Origin: Glandiceps talaboti
Lineage: Eukaryota; Hemichordata; Enteropneusta; Spengelidae
Direction of reading: 5' to 3'
Assembly: GCF_964340395.1 (NCBI RefSeq)
Contig: NC_135549.1
Coordinates: 34,267,832 to 34,331,831 of the forward strand
DNA: 64,000 nucleotides
Numbering within the stretch: position 1 is the first letter of the stretch; every line of letters begins with the position of its first letter. Below are positions 33,060-43,315 of this stretch, piece after piece. The notes under the pieces were generated by a model, which did no database searches, was not told where the DNA came from, and worked only from the letters and a program-made list of their open reading frames with translations. The position numbers and the translations under genes were made by a program.

Positions 33060-33312
33060 GCAAATTGAATGTGTCACACTTACATAAGTTGCCCTAGCAA
33101 CCATAACCACACCCTTAGCAACAGTCAAATGATAGGCTTTATTGCAAATATAACAGGGAACAGTAGGCAATTGAATAAACATTAAAAAGAAATATGCAAA
33201 TGTCCTTAGCAACAAGACCACGCCCATAGCAACAGGTAAATGATGATATATAATGTCAACATAGGGCAAATGAAAAAACATTCCAAAAATGTATGCAGAT
33301 ATGCCTAGCAAA
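33060..33312 (-). repeat. Octamer-bearing modular repeat, inverted fragment
   Basis: On the minus strand it contains two first-type modules with TGCTATGGGCGTGGTCTTGT and AGGGTGTGGTTATGGTTGCT. The unit spacing is about 120 bp, as in the plus-strand copies. Confidence 0.8.
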
Positions 33313-33394
33313 CACTTCTACACTCAATAATCTAAATTTGCCTTCCACAGAAAGTTCTTTTTCAAATTTCCTTGCCACAAGTACAAGTAGTTAA

Positions 33395-33850
33395 TCTTGA
33401 ACAATTCCAATTTAACATTGTTTATTCTTTGATAATTCCCATTTAACATTTAGCTATTTTTTGATAATTCCCATTTAACATTCAGTTATTCTTTGATAAT
33501 TCCCATTTAACATTTAGCTATTTTTTGATAATTCCCATTTAACATTCAGTTATTCTTTGATAATTCCCATTTAACATTTAGCTATTTTTTGATAATTCCC
33601 ATTTAACATTTAGCTATTTTTTGATAATTCCCATTTAACATTCAGTTATTCTTTGATAATTCTCATTTAACATTTAGCTATTTTTTGATAATTCCCATTT
33701 AACATTCAGTTATTCTTTGATAATTCCCATTTAACATTTAGCTATTTTTTGATAATTCCCATTCAGTTATTCTTTGATAATTCCCATTTAACATTCAGTT
33801 ATGCTTTGATAATTATTCCTGGAGAATTTCCATTTAACATTTAGCTATTC
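33395..33850. repeat. 32-bp minisatellite with alternating (64-bp) units
   Basis: About 13 units of TTTGATAATTCCCATTTAAC then ATTCAGTTATTC or ATTTAGCTATTT. The two forms mostly alternate, giving a 64-bp dimeric repeat. The right end decays into GGATAATT-type units to about 33920. Confidence 0.9.
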
Positions 33851-34738
33851 CTGGATAATTGACCTCCCAAAGTAAAGTATTCCATAATAATACATTAATC
33901 AATTCCTGGATAATCCCTGTTCCTTGCAATTAACCTAAACAACACCAAACTGCATCACTGCATGCAAGCATCTCCAAAAGTCAAATTGTTGAAATTGATA
34001 TTTGCTAAAATAGGTGTAGTATTTTCTGTTTACACACAGTACAATTACATCTTTTTTACACAAGAACACCTGTGCTTGATTAGGAAAGTCTGGTATTGTT
34101 GACTCCATGACCTCAATATTGGCCAAGGATTATAATAATAAATAAAAAATTTCCATACATCTTGCATTGATAACTGTATCAAGAGTTTATTTTATTTTCC
34201 AATTTCCTTTCAAAATCATCAGGAGTATGGTGTGCTCAATTATTCTAACCATGAGAGCCTCAAGTAGGGTCAAATGAGGACACTGGGGGTCCTTGGGTCC
34301 CATGAAAATCAAATGTATTTTTGGTACCATAGGGAACCAAAGAGCTAAACATATTTTATGAGATAAATAAACATGTGTATTTCAAAAAATATTCAGATAC
34401 TTTTAAAGTAAAAAAATAGTTCTCTCACAAAATGTGGAGAGAACTCCTCCATACATCATTTATTCAGACATGATAAAAGTAACCAATCACATCTTGGATC
34501 AGATCAGGTCAGGTTGATCCCTATGCTGCCCCTGCTCTGTGAGGAGAGGCAACTTTGGGTACGCTGGGTGCAAATCTTCACTATTTCATGAACAGCTTCT
34601 ATGCCTTGTCTTTCTAGACATGACTGCATTGGATGGGTAAATCTGGGCCTTTTCTCTCTGTATTGTTACAGGTTTACCTGAAAGTAAATAATGAAGAGTG
34701 ATTATTGAATGCAGCTTTAACAAAACCACACACACACA

Positions 34739-34772
<34 letters not shown>

Positions 34773-35130
34773 GCAGTTTCATTTGAACATATACAATAAA
34801 CAGTAAATTGTTTCTGGCCAAGATGTTTTGCCAAGGCTTTACAGAGCTGCCTCAGTAGGCCAAATCCATCATTATTACTAATTATCGCTTATGTCCAGTC
34901 ATGTGACCCAAAATGGTAATCAGAACAGTTGCTATTGTTTGCAGTTCATTCCATTTCTCTGTGTATATATATATATAAATATATATATATATACATATAA
35001 TTTCATTCTTCTTTCGCCAAGTAGAGTGCTCGATCACCGTGGAGAGCTATCATACATACACCCGATGATCCTTCTGGTGAAACGGTCCGTAGTGTAATTC
35101 CACAATGTAATATCAGACTCGTCTTCTTTC

Positions 35131-35132
<2 letters not shown>
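33851..35132. other. Gene-free DNA with CA and TA microsatellites
   Basis: Holds (CA)n at about 34727-34769 and a short TA tract at about 34966-34996. No exon is supported. Confidence 0.45.

Positions 35133-35190
<58 letters not shown>
35133..35190. repeat. (TA)n microsatellite
   Basis: About 58 bp of TA, directly in front of the hairpin-type repeat at 35191. Confidence 0.97.
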
Positions 35191-35197
<7 letters not shown>

Positions 35198-35355
35198 ACT
35201 TAATATCTGAAATAAGTAGATCTTAAGTCATAACTCAGAGTTTCTCACTTCTGCAGTCATCAGATGGCTAGATCAATTTGATAAGGTTTGTATGTTGGCA
35301 TAGATGGCTAGATCAGAGTGTCTGATGATCGCAATATGCGTGAAACTCCGAGTTA
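35191..35355. repeat. Hairpin-type repeat, low-copy state of the 40-bp minisatellite
   Basis: Positions 35191-35315 are identical to 44245-44369. Two partly complementary arms are visible: TAACTCAGAGTTTCTCACTT ... GTCATCAGA, and TCTGATGATC ... GTGAAACTCCGAGTTA. Between them, AGATGGCTAGATCA occurs twice, 40 bp apart, the smallest possible version of the 34-copy array at 44.3 kb. It is preceded by (TA)n here as at 44.2 kb. Confidence 0.85.
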
Positions 35356-35394
35356 CACCCAAGAAAGAGTTCCAGTACTACCAAAACTATATAT

Positions 35395-35426
<32 letters not shown>

Positions 35427-35463
35427 ATATTTACATTCATTCAGTCACACACACATACTATAA

Positions 35464-35575
35464 CAGGGCTCAAAATTAGCAGTAGTCTCGTGTCAATTGA
35501 CTACCAGTTTTTCCAAAATGACTACCAAGTTCAAAAACTGGTAGTCATCCTTGACTACCACAAAAATCCTGGGGA
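35464..35575 (+). mobile_element. CAGGGCT-type transposon end with GACTACCA subterminal repeats
   Basis: Starts CAGGGCTCAAAATTAGCAGT and contains several GTAGTC/GACTACCA motifs in both orientations. The inverse of this end, CAGGGCTTGAAATTAA on the minus strand, lies at 44108. CAGGG-type tips are common in hAT elements; the class assignment is inferred. Confidence 0.5.
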
Positions 35576-36879
35576 CGCCAACCCACTGTATGCATGGAAG
35601 GCCTGCTGACAAGCTGGCAATGTAGCGTGAGCGCTGGACTCTAAAGCTACATGTGATTAGATACGGCTGGCATGTTTGATATTGCTTACTTTGTAGTCAA
35701 TAACAGTGGCTTGGTAAAATAAACAAAATACACGTAGCTTATATGTGATGTTACAAACGCCATAACGTCTACTCAAACGCAATACTCTATTGATTTCATG
35801 TCTGTTTCATTGTCTTTTCCATGTCACACAGTTGCGATCAAAATGATACAAAACTTTGGAAAATATACGGAATAAAATCATTGTCCCACCACTAATCGCG
35901 AATGCAATAGTATTTTACAACTAGTCATTCAATACTATGATACCTCAATTTAGTGGAAGGATGAAAATTTCCATCATTTATCGAAGCCCTTAGCGGAGGA
36001 GACAAATCTTAGACATAATCAGAATGACTTCCTATGTTTATAGATAGTAACAGATAAGATTTTATGGGACGTTCCTTGGCGCATACCATTTCTCTCTAGA
36101 GTTGGGTCATAGCCTGTTATTTTTTAATTTAAAGTGTACATGCAAAGGTTGATAATTTTTTTCGTAATTATGTTTATTTTGCCATAAAAATAAATGAAAT
36201 TGCATTTATACCTAAAATATATATACTAAATATTGCATGCATTGGCAAGAAAGTCGCAAAAATACTTGCCCCCTTAATCCCCTGTGCTTCGACTAACTTC
36301 GGCACCTCAACCAGCTCACGAAAGGTGTCGAGTTCCCACGTGTTACAAAAGCCTTCTAAGCCTTTGTGTAATGTTTACTTATGAATTACTAATTACGCTT
36401 GCCATATAGTATTATCTGTAACTGTACATATTGTGGTGTACCAGTTTAGTCTTCTGACAACAATGGTTCCTTGGTGCTTTGTCGGCAGCACCCGCAGTGA
36501 AAGATCACCCTACACACATTTCCGAGTGATATAACTGAGTAGGTAATAATGGGTGAAGGCAGTTGAAATCACGTAAAAACTGGACAGTGACGCCATACAG
36601 TGAAAGCTGGTAAATGTTACCGAGGCCGGGGTTCTCCACGCCACCGGTGTAGCCATGATCAAAGCGAAAAAAGGAAGACAAATAAAATAATTTGAAATGT
36701 TGTTTTCAAGAAAGCAAGTTAGCTTCATAAAATATTTTCACTACGAAAGCATTTGTTTTTAAACAATGCGTAGTCCGATTGTATGTTTTGATTTCCATGT
36801 TGCTGGGAGTCGATCGTTTTCATTGTGATACATCACATGTACATCGTCGGAATCATATCAAAGTAAAAAGACGCAACGC
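35576..36879. other. Gene-free interior of the nested transposon region
   Basis: No exon is supported. It includes the DIRS empty-site copy at 36134-36195. Confidence 0.45.
36134..36195 (-). other. Empty-site paralogue of the DIRS target
   Basis: The minus strand reads TTTATTTTTATGGCAAAATA then AACATAATTACGAAAAAAAT and, after a few changes, CCTTTGCATGTACACTTTAA. The two flanks of the DIRS element (TTTATTTTTATGGCAAAATAA ending at 37952; ACATAATTACGAAAAAAAGT from 43316) join to exactly this sequence. Confidence 0.85.
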
Positions 36880-37783
36880 TCATTATAATGTTGCTATTTT
36901 TGTTTCCATTGTTTTGTCTACCTGAACAGTTACTGTGTCATGCCAATCACATGTCAAAAGTGGATGGACACAGCAAAGTACAGTCAACTTTAACTTGCTT
37001 CACGCTCCCAGGTCAAATAACTTCCACAAAGTAAGACATGTCTATCCATAAAAAACTCTAACAAAACTGGTCGGAGAAAATACACAATACACCACAGTAC
37101 GGCCGGCTTCAGTGAGCATGGGCTGTGCTTTGAAAGAAGATGAAACCACTTCATGTCACTGTGTGGATGGTAATGAACACAGTAAAAAATGAAATAAAGT
37201 ACGTGTACACATAGCTTTCAAGAGGGATGGTTATCCAACAAAACGTTCTGCTCTAACGAATTTGTGGGTCTACTTTCACGAAGATTTTGAATGGCCATAG
37301 ATCGAATGTACTGTTACCACACATGCTACATTTGAACAACTTGAGAGAATATTATGGGGAACTCTTGAAGCCATTCTCATTCGATCTCTGTATGTTTGAT
37401 GGGTATGGAAATATTAGATAATTTTCGTTTCATTACATTGTCTGCAGGAGCTGTTTTCCACCCATTGAATAGTTATGTTAACAAGGGACGCTGATAACAG
37501 CCTTTACTTGATGTAAACAACACAGCTTCACTAGGACATACTCATTCACTACCAGAGGAACTATCTTACTGCTGCTAGCGGTCGGTTCGAATGAATTTGG
37601 CTAAATCACACCATCAGATGTTAATGCTGGAGTGCATTGCTCTACGCTTGAGGAATCTGACCAATATTCAACATCGGGTTCTGGCGAAAACGGGTTTTGA
37701 AGTTGACCTTCTGGTTCAACCATAATGGATTTACATGTAAAGATACACTGATGAATGTGTTTGTGTTCCTGCATTGACGTCAT
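36880..37783 (-). pseudogene. Decayed coding repeat, copy A (inverted partner at 60.9-62.0 kb)
   Basis: On the minus strand, 37783-37601 encodes VEPEGQLQNPFSPEPDVEYW then SDSSSVEQ, an acidic/Ser-rich segment followed by a stop and then NSFEPTASSS. Further along are a Cys-x2-Cys (CRQC) and a THKFVRAERFVG stretch that faintly resembles the end of a THAP zinc finger (VCSEHF-like). The whole block aligns in inverted orientation with 60898-62036. Stops and frame changes make it non-functional. THAP identity is a guess from one short motif; a different zinc-finger or mobile gene is equally possible. The DIRS element was inserted about 170 bp beyond it. Confidence 0.45.
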
Positions 37784-37985
37784 AAAGTTCCAAATCCTGT
37801 CCTATCCATATGCAAATGAGAGGTACTTACCTGAAAGTGCTCTGTGGCTGAGCCGAGAGTGCCTCATTTTTCGCGCAATTTCTCGTGTTAGAATTATATT
37901 GTACTACAAATGTATTACAAACCCGATTTCCTTTATTTTTATGGCAAAATAATTGTCGTTTCTCCCGAAACTAATTTCTGTTGAA

Positions 37986-38112
37986 GGAAAGATACTCACC
38001 TAAATATTCTTACAATAGGATTTGCTTGCAATTCCCGATGCTTTTCCAATAAAAACTTTATTAATCTACCTCCTCCTACAATTACTGCCCTCAACGTTGG
38101 AAGACCAGTTGC
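37986..38112. repeat. DIRS left inverted terminal repeat
   Basis: 127 bp from GGAAAGATACTCACCTAAAT to GGAAGACCAGTTGC, complementary to 43178-43304. I see one mismatch (ACCT versus ATCT in the opposite arm). Confidence 0.95.
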
Positions 38113-38183
38113 GCTATGGAACACAATCTTAGTCCAGAAACCCAACTAAACTGAGACAGTGGGGAAGGAGGGAGGGACTGTTA

Positions 38184-38280
38184 GGTGAGTATCTTTCCTT
38201 CAACAGAAATTAGTTTCGGGAGAAACGACAATTCTGTTTCCGGAAAGATACTCACCTAAATATTCTTACAATAGGATACA
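38184..38280. repeat. DIRS internal complementary region
   Basis: The first half (to GAGAAACGACAA) is the complement of the left end, 37953-37999. The second half (from TTCTGTTTCCGG) is the complement of the right end, about 43270-43315. In DIRS models this region templates the joining of the two ends into a circle. Confidence 0.95.
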
Positions 38281-38294
38281 GAATTTGTCACCAG

Positions 38295-38925
38295 CTAGGT
38301 GGTGGGTGTCTCTGTATGACCTGTTAATGTGATATTCTGGCTAATGCTAAGTGGACCTAGAGTGGCTAGATCCTCAGCATGGTCAGACATATCCCGCAGA
38401 TAATAGCTAATAAACGAATTAGGAGATCTCCACGTGCCTGCTTGTAAAATGTCAGCCACCGGCACGCCTGATCTGAGGGCCCATGAGGCAGCAATAGCTC
38501 TTACTTCATGAGCTGTGACTCTGTGAGGAGATAAATGATCCTGTTGGGCTTCTACGTAAGCCCACTTGACAGTATCAACAATCCATTTAGAAATATCTGC
38601 TGGGGAGCAGTCATCTTTAACTGAAGGGGGAAACAGGATGAACAGCCGAGTCCTACCCTTCCTAAATGACTTAGATCGGTCTAACTACCAGCGAAGTGCT
38701 CTCACTGGACATAGAATCCTTTCTACTTTGTCTCGCCCAACAAAGTCATCCAATGACTTGATCATAATCGGATTAGGCACTGACCCCAAAACCTGGTTCT
38801 TGGCCAGAAATCCTGGTGCTGTATGCATTACTGCTGCTGTCCGAGAGAGATTAAAATGACCCTCACTAATACAGAGGGCATGGATTGCACTACGCCTTCT
38901 GCCATTATCCCCTCCCATGACATGG
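38295..38925 (-). pseudogene. DIRS tyrosine recombinase, N-terminally deleted
   Basis: The catalytic domain of a DIRS tyrosine recombinase is readable. The first catalytic Arg lies in GRRRSAIHAL (about 38905); then come LCPVRALRW, the HEVR box (38510-38499), GTW, and the nucleophile region SFISYYLRDM (Tyr codons about 38400-38405), ending at a stop at 38295. A TAG at 38687-38685 sits where the family has a Tyr after VRALRW. The core-binding N-terminal domain (normally 100 or more residues) is missing. The frame runs directly from the end of RNase H (DALSMSWEG) into the catalytic domain, so an internal deletion near 38905-38925 removed the RNase H tail and recombinase start. The catalytic residues that remain are intact. 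Confidence 0.85.
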
Positions 38926-40843
38926 AGAGAGCATCCACCGCCATTGCCCTTGGATCTGGTACTGGGGATACATACACTGGTATTTCCTGTTCTTGTGTGT
39001 GGCAAAGAGATCCATTGATGGGCGACCCAACAATGGAAAATCTGATCTACTACACTCTGTGGTAGTTCCCATTCGGTTTGTCGTATCCGACGCCGACGGG
39101 ACAGTGCATCGGCTATCCCATTCAGCCTGCCTGGTAGGTGTCTGGCTATTAGCGTAATCTTTTTGTCCTGACACCATATCATTAGATCCCACAACAGATA
39201 ACATAGAGTTGGGGAGACTGTCCCCCCCCCAATTTGTTTATGTAAGCAACTACTGTTGTGTTGTCTGAGTGTACTAATATGCAATGCCCCCTTACCAGAA
39301 ACTCTAATTTCTGGAGGGCCAGGAACACTGCTTTCAGCTCTAGCCAGTTTATGTGGTGACAGCGTTCGGTTAAATTCCACCGACCTGCTGTCATATGACC
39401 TGCCACATGCGCCCCCCATCCCTCGTTTGACGCATCGGTGAATAAGGAGATGTCGGGGTTGGGGGGTACGAGTGACCTCCCCCTCAATAAATTCGCCGTG
39501 TTCAGCCACCAGTTGAGATGAAGCCGAAGAGAGGGACGAATAGGGATAGAAGTCTGCAATGGCTGACTGGATGGGTGCCAAAGCGCTAATAGGTACAACT
39601 GGATCGGGCGCGCTCTTAGTCGCGCCCAAGGGGTGATGTCTATAAATGAGTTCATCAGCCCCAGGAGAGATAACAGACTCCTTGCTACTATTGAGCGTTG
39701 TAGAAGGATGGACCGAATGAAAGTTAACAGTTTGTTGATTCGGTCCTCGGTTGGGCAAACAACTCCCAATTCCGTCAGCAATCTCATTCCCACAAAGGTC
39801 ATGTCCTGGGTGGGAGTCAAACATGATTTCTCTTGACTGAGAATAAATCCTAGACCTTGGAGAAGATCTGTCGTCATGGCCACTTGAGTGGCTAGTACGA
39901 CCCGTTCCTTCCCCCTCAGTAACCAATCGTCTAAATAGGGGTGTAACAGAATTGATTGTTGGTGTAACCATGCCACTGGCACTGCTGCCACCCGTGTAAA
40001 CACTCGTGGTGCTGTTGCCAGACCGAAGGGGAGAACTGTGTATTCGTAAACCTGTCCGTCGATTGCAAAACGGAGGTACTTGTAGTAGACAGGGTGAATA
40101 GGTATATGGAAATAAGCGTCCTTTAAATCTATGGACGCCATCCAATCGCCTGGCTGAATGGCAGCCAACACCGCTCTGGGTGTTTCCATTTGAAACTTGG
40201 GGACTACAAGATACCGATTGAGAACGGAGAGGTTGAGAATTGGTCTCCAGCCTCCCGACTTTTTGGGGACCAGAAACATGTGGTTGAAAAACCCTGGTCC
40301 CTCGTTTTTTAGGTTGACTGTACGAATAGCAGCCTTTTCTAAAAGTCCTTGAATGGCCTCCCTTAAGGCAAGAACCCGATCTGGTTGCCTTGGTAGCGGG
40401 GTAACTATGACCTTCGTGGACAGTGGAGGCTGTGATACGAAGTCTAGGATGTATCCGTCTCTTACTGTATTTAGCACCCAACTGTCGGATGATATTGCGG
40501 ACCAGTTTTGTGCATAGAAACGGAGTCGTCCCCCCACTGGACTTTGCTGTGCTGGTGGGGGGACAGTGAGAGTGGTTATTGGGTCAGGAGCGCTGAGCAC
40601 TCCCTGACCCCCTACCTGCAGAATCCGAGAACGGTCTGGGCATGTTGTCGGTCTTAGGCTTAGACACATTACCTCGTCCCCTACCCCTATTAAAAGTCTT
40701 GGACTTGTAAGGAACACTGGGTTGCTTGCCTCGTCCAACAGGCACTGGTCGATTGCCAGCTTGTTTTGCCCTAGGCTGTTGTACACGGGGTGTAGGAGGT
40801 TTATCCCATAGTAGGCGTTCTCGCTGTTTAGCCTCACTGGCAC
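38905..40843 (-). pseudogene. DIRS reverse transcriptase / RNase H, frameshifted
   Basis: The first 553 codons (40843-39182) hold an intact RT: PKKSGGWR (about residues 193-200), IDLKDAYFHI with the first catalytic Asp (239), LPFGLATAP (271-279) and YLDDW (303-307). RNase H follows with TDAS (469-472), Glu502 in WLELKAVF, and SDN (526-528). A nine-G tract on the minus strand (39230-39222) then shifts the frame. The domain continues in another frame through ARHLPGRLNGIADALSRR and, after two more shifts near 39030 and 38960, MDLFATHKNRKY and AVDALSMSWEG. The G tract is consistent with slippage of +2 or -1. The start is not certain: the frame overlaps the gag-like ORF by about 260 nt, so translation may need frameshifting or an internal start. 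Confidence 0.9.
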
Positions 40844-42920
40844 GTGCTGCTAGTGCAGTGAGACGACCATCAAACAGACTGGTTGTGGCAATAGGAGCTA
40901 AACGAGCTTCCTGTTTCAACTCGGGAGACAATGAAACAGATTTGCGTTTCAAAAAGGCATCCCTCTCCATTAATTGGAGAGTTGTATACTCTCTGCAAGC
41001 AGACTCTGCTATATGAGACAAACCCTTATCCACAATCTCAATAATTCGAGATACTTTAGGACTATTGAGATTTACAGCCTGAAGTTCTTTGAATAGAACA
41101 GCTAGGAACCAGTTCAGTGTTGATGTTACACAAAGTTGTTGATGTGCCGAATCACCCAACTTTTTAATGTGAGCTTTGTCTATATAGACAGCTCTGAACG
41201 ATGATGGATCCTGATCCACTGCATCCACATCACCATCCAGCGGGGGGTGTGAACATGCTGGTTGTGATGAATGAGTGCGGTATGCCTGACCCCCATAACG
41301 AAACCATGGATAGGCCCCAGCTCGTAAGGCTGTATGGTCCTTTCCACTGCCGACCACTTCCTGGTAAATCTTATCATGAAGAGGCTGAACCAGGGATGAA
41401 TAAGGCAATGACAAGGGGGTTGACTGGTCTTTGGGGTTGCTAGCCCGTAAGGCAGCACCAGTTTCAGACAAAGGTGGAAGAACCAAATTAGGAGGGGTGC
41501 ACTCAGCTGGGAAGTGTGAGTAAACCCACTGAATACAATCCTTGTATGCAAACACTGGTTCTTCTTCCCTACATGGGGAAGAGGCTCGAGAGATTGTTGG
41601 ACTGTGACCTCTTGACCTCTCTTCCTCCCCTGAGGATTCCCCAAAATCCTTGCTATGAGATGCTGCAACTGAAATAGCATCAGGATCAGTCATCCTCTCC
41701 CTGTGAGAAACACGTTGAGAACTTAAAGGAGTGGCACCCCCTGTGTTAATATCAGATGTGGGTGCCCCCGCACGTGTTAATTCTGGGTGGAGAGCCGCTA
41801 CAGCCTCTAAAACTGCCTGTCTAATGACTTCTGTATCAATAGAAGCAGGCTGATGATAAGCTGAACGACTTGCCGGTTCTGGCCGTTGGTGGGGCTCTAC
41901 CCCATGCCGGCTCTCGTCATAGTAAGCATGTCGACGATCCAAATCAATGCGTCGTTCATGGTCATAGTGACGTCGGTAACGCCTTCTGTCACCCGACGGT
42001 GATGTCGATGATGAATGTCGACGCCTATACCGTTTAGAACGTCTATAATAAGACGACCTAGAACTGGGTGACTCCGAACTGGAAGAACGATAATGCTTTC
42101 GTTTGTGTGACCTCTGACCTCGACGTGATTTCTTATGTCGAGAGAGAGACCTACCTCGCCTGCTTTTATAGGGACGAGGACTGTAATCCGAATTAGAAGA
42201 TGACGAGACCGTACTATCATGACTCTCACGTCTCCTCCGCCTACACGGGGACGGAGAACGTGACCGTAAAACTGAACGATGTCGCGGTGAAAGACGCACA
42301 GACACTCGTTCATCGCCAGGCATTGGTAATACATCATTATTATTAGTATTACTTGGTGTATTACCTAACAATGGCTCTCGAAAAGTCTCCGTTCTCATAA
42401 CATTGGAGCCACTACCTAGACTGGTAGACAAGCAGGGAGCCGGTTCAATACCGTTACCTTGACTACCGACACAGGCAGATCGCGTTGAACCAGTGTCAGA
42501 CTTGCGATTGCCTATTAACGGAGAGTCGTTACGATCAGACTGGTTGTGAAGGTGCTGAGTTAACGAACCGCCATTCACCCCAGTTGACGTAGAGGTACTA
42601 GTTTCGCCCTGAAAAGGACGGTTTTGCCCAGTCGGTGCAGTCTTACCTGTTGTTGAATCTGAAAGGGAAGACATAGCATGGCCTGCACCGGCTGGCGAAG
42701 TACTAGACAAAATGGACCTACCTTTGCGACACGTCTCCTTACTATTACCTTTGCCGTGATCAACGCTCGAACCGAGCTCGGCCCACAATAGCAGGTCCCA
42801 CGACATACACACAGTGCACGGAGCATCGCTAGAACACTGCCGACAATTCCGGCAGACAGAATGGTCATCCCGATTTGCCATAGAATGACCACAATCCCCT
42901 TTCTTCTTACCCTTAGGCAT
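40584..42920 (-). CDS. DIRS gag-like ORF1 protein, intact
   Basis: An intact 778-codon frame. I chose the ATG at 42920 (MPKGKKKGDCGH...); the frame is open 27 codons further up, but that extension is hydrophobic and lacks a good start. Residues 10-38 have a Cys/His cluster (C10, H12, H20, C23, C26, C29, C35, C38) suitable for zinc binding. Residues about 180-370 are Arg/Ser-rich, like an SR domain. The C-terminal third has a conserved-looking helical region (FLAVLFKELQAVNLNSPKVS) and a Gly/Arg tail (GRGRGN) suited to nucleic-acid binding. It presumably packages element RNA. That this ORF has no stop while RT and recombinase are broken suggests recent decay or supply of the other functions in trans. 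Confidence 0.85.
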   Translation of the reverse strand: MPKGKKKGDCGHSMANRDDHSVCRNCRQCSSDAPCTVCMSWDLLLWAELGSSVDHGKGNSKETCRKGRSILSSTSPAGAGHAMSSLSDSTTGKTAPTGQNRPFQGETSTSTSTGVNGGSLTQHLHNQSDRNDSPLIGNRKSDTGSTRSACVGSQGNGIEPAPCLSTSLGSGSNVMRTETFREPLLGNTPSNTNNNDVLPMPGDERVSVRLSPRHRSVLRSRSPSPCRRRRRESHDSTVSSSSNSDYSPRPYKSRRGRSLSRHKKSRRGQRSHKRKHYRSSSSESPSSRSSYYRRSKRYRRRHSSSTSPSGDRRRYRRHYDHERRIDLDRRHAYYDESRHGVEPHQRPEPASRSAYHQPASIDTEVIRQAVLEAVAALHPELTRAGAPTSDINTGGATPLSSQRVSHRERMTDPDAISVAASHSKDFGESSGEEERSRGHSPTISRASSPCREEEPVFAYKDCIQWVYSHFPAECTPPNLVLPPLSETGAALRASNPKDQSTPLSLPYSSLVQPLHDKIYQEVVGSGKDHTALRAGAYPWFRYGGQAYRTHSSQPACSHPPLDGDVDAVDQDPSSFRAVYIDKAHIKKLGDSAHQQLCVTSTLNWFLAVLFKELQAVNLNSPKVSRIIEIVDKGLSHIAESACREYTTLQLMERDAFLKRKSVSLSPELKQEARLAPIATTSLFDGRLTALAARASEAKQRERLLWDKPPTPRVQQPRAKQAGNRPVPVGRGKQPSVPYKSKTFNRGRGRGNVSKPKTDNMPRPFSDSAGRGSGSAQRS

Positions 42921-43177
42921 GATGATAGGGAGAAATAAAAAACAATGTATCAATAAACGGTATATAAGAAAGGCGGGTAATAAAACCGCCCACACTACCA
43001 CGATCTAGAAAACGAAAATCTTCACAGAAAAAGTGAAGAAAAATCAGCGAACAGATTTACAAAAAGGTTGCTAGACAAAACCGCAAACCACAAAAATTCA
43101 CTGATCAGCAGGGGAAAAACACCGGGTTTCTGGTACACTAGATAACACTACGTGTTTCACACTGTGTTCCAAAAAAA

Positions 43178-43304
43178 GCAACTGGTCTTCCAACGTTGAG
43201 GGCAGTAATTGTAGGAGGAGGTAGATTAATAAAGTTTTTATTGGAAAAGCATCGGGAATTGCAAGCAAATCCTATTGTAAGAATATTTAGATGAGTATCT
43301 TTCC
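43178..43304. repeat. DIRS right inverted terminal repeat
   Basis: 127 bp from GCAACTGGTCTTCCAACGTT to GAGTATCTTTCC, the complement of 37986-38112. It lies upstream of the gag-like ORF, so it is the promoter-side terminus. Confidence 0.95.
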
Positions 43305-43315
43305 GGAAACAGAAA

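Larger units (their letters stand above)
37953..43315 (-). mobile_element. DIRS-type tyrosine-recombinase retrotransposon, structurally complete, decayed ORFs
   Basis: A 5363-bp element read on the minus strand in the order gag-like ORF, RT/RNase H, tyrosine recombinase. It has 127-bp inverted terminal repeats (37986-38112 and 43178-43304) and an internal complementary region at about 38184-38280, downstream of the recombinase, as in DIRS elements. That region reads GAAACGACAA joined to TTCTGTTTCC, the exact complement of the two element ends (TTGTCGTTTC at the left, GGAAACAGAA at the right) placed side by side. This fixes both termini to the base. No target-site duplication is present, as expected for recombinase integration. 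The recombinase N-terminal domain is deleted and RT/RH carries frameshifts, so the copy cannot be autonomous. Confidence 0.95.

Noticed and set aside
38685-40481. 598-codon minus-strand frame as a separate protein
   Set aside because: Most of it is the wrong frame of the RT. Only the parts after the G9 tract carry real RNase H text, so it is described within the RT/RNase H pseudogene.
41897-42337. 146-codon minus-strand frame, and smaller frames at 41180-41680 and 42575-42892
   Set aside because: Shadow frames of the gag-like ORF, without motifs of their own.
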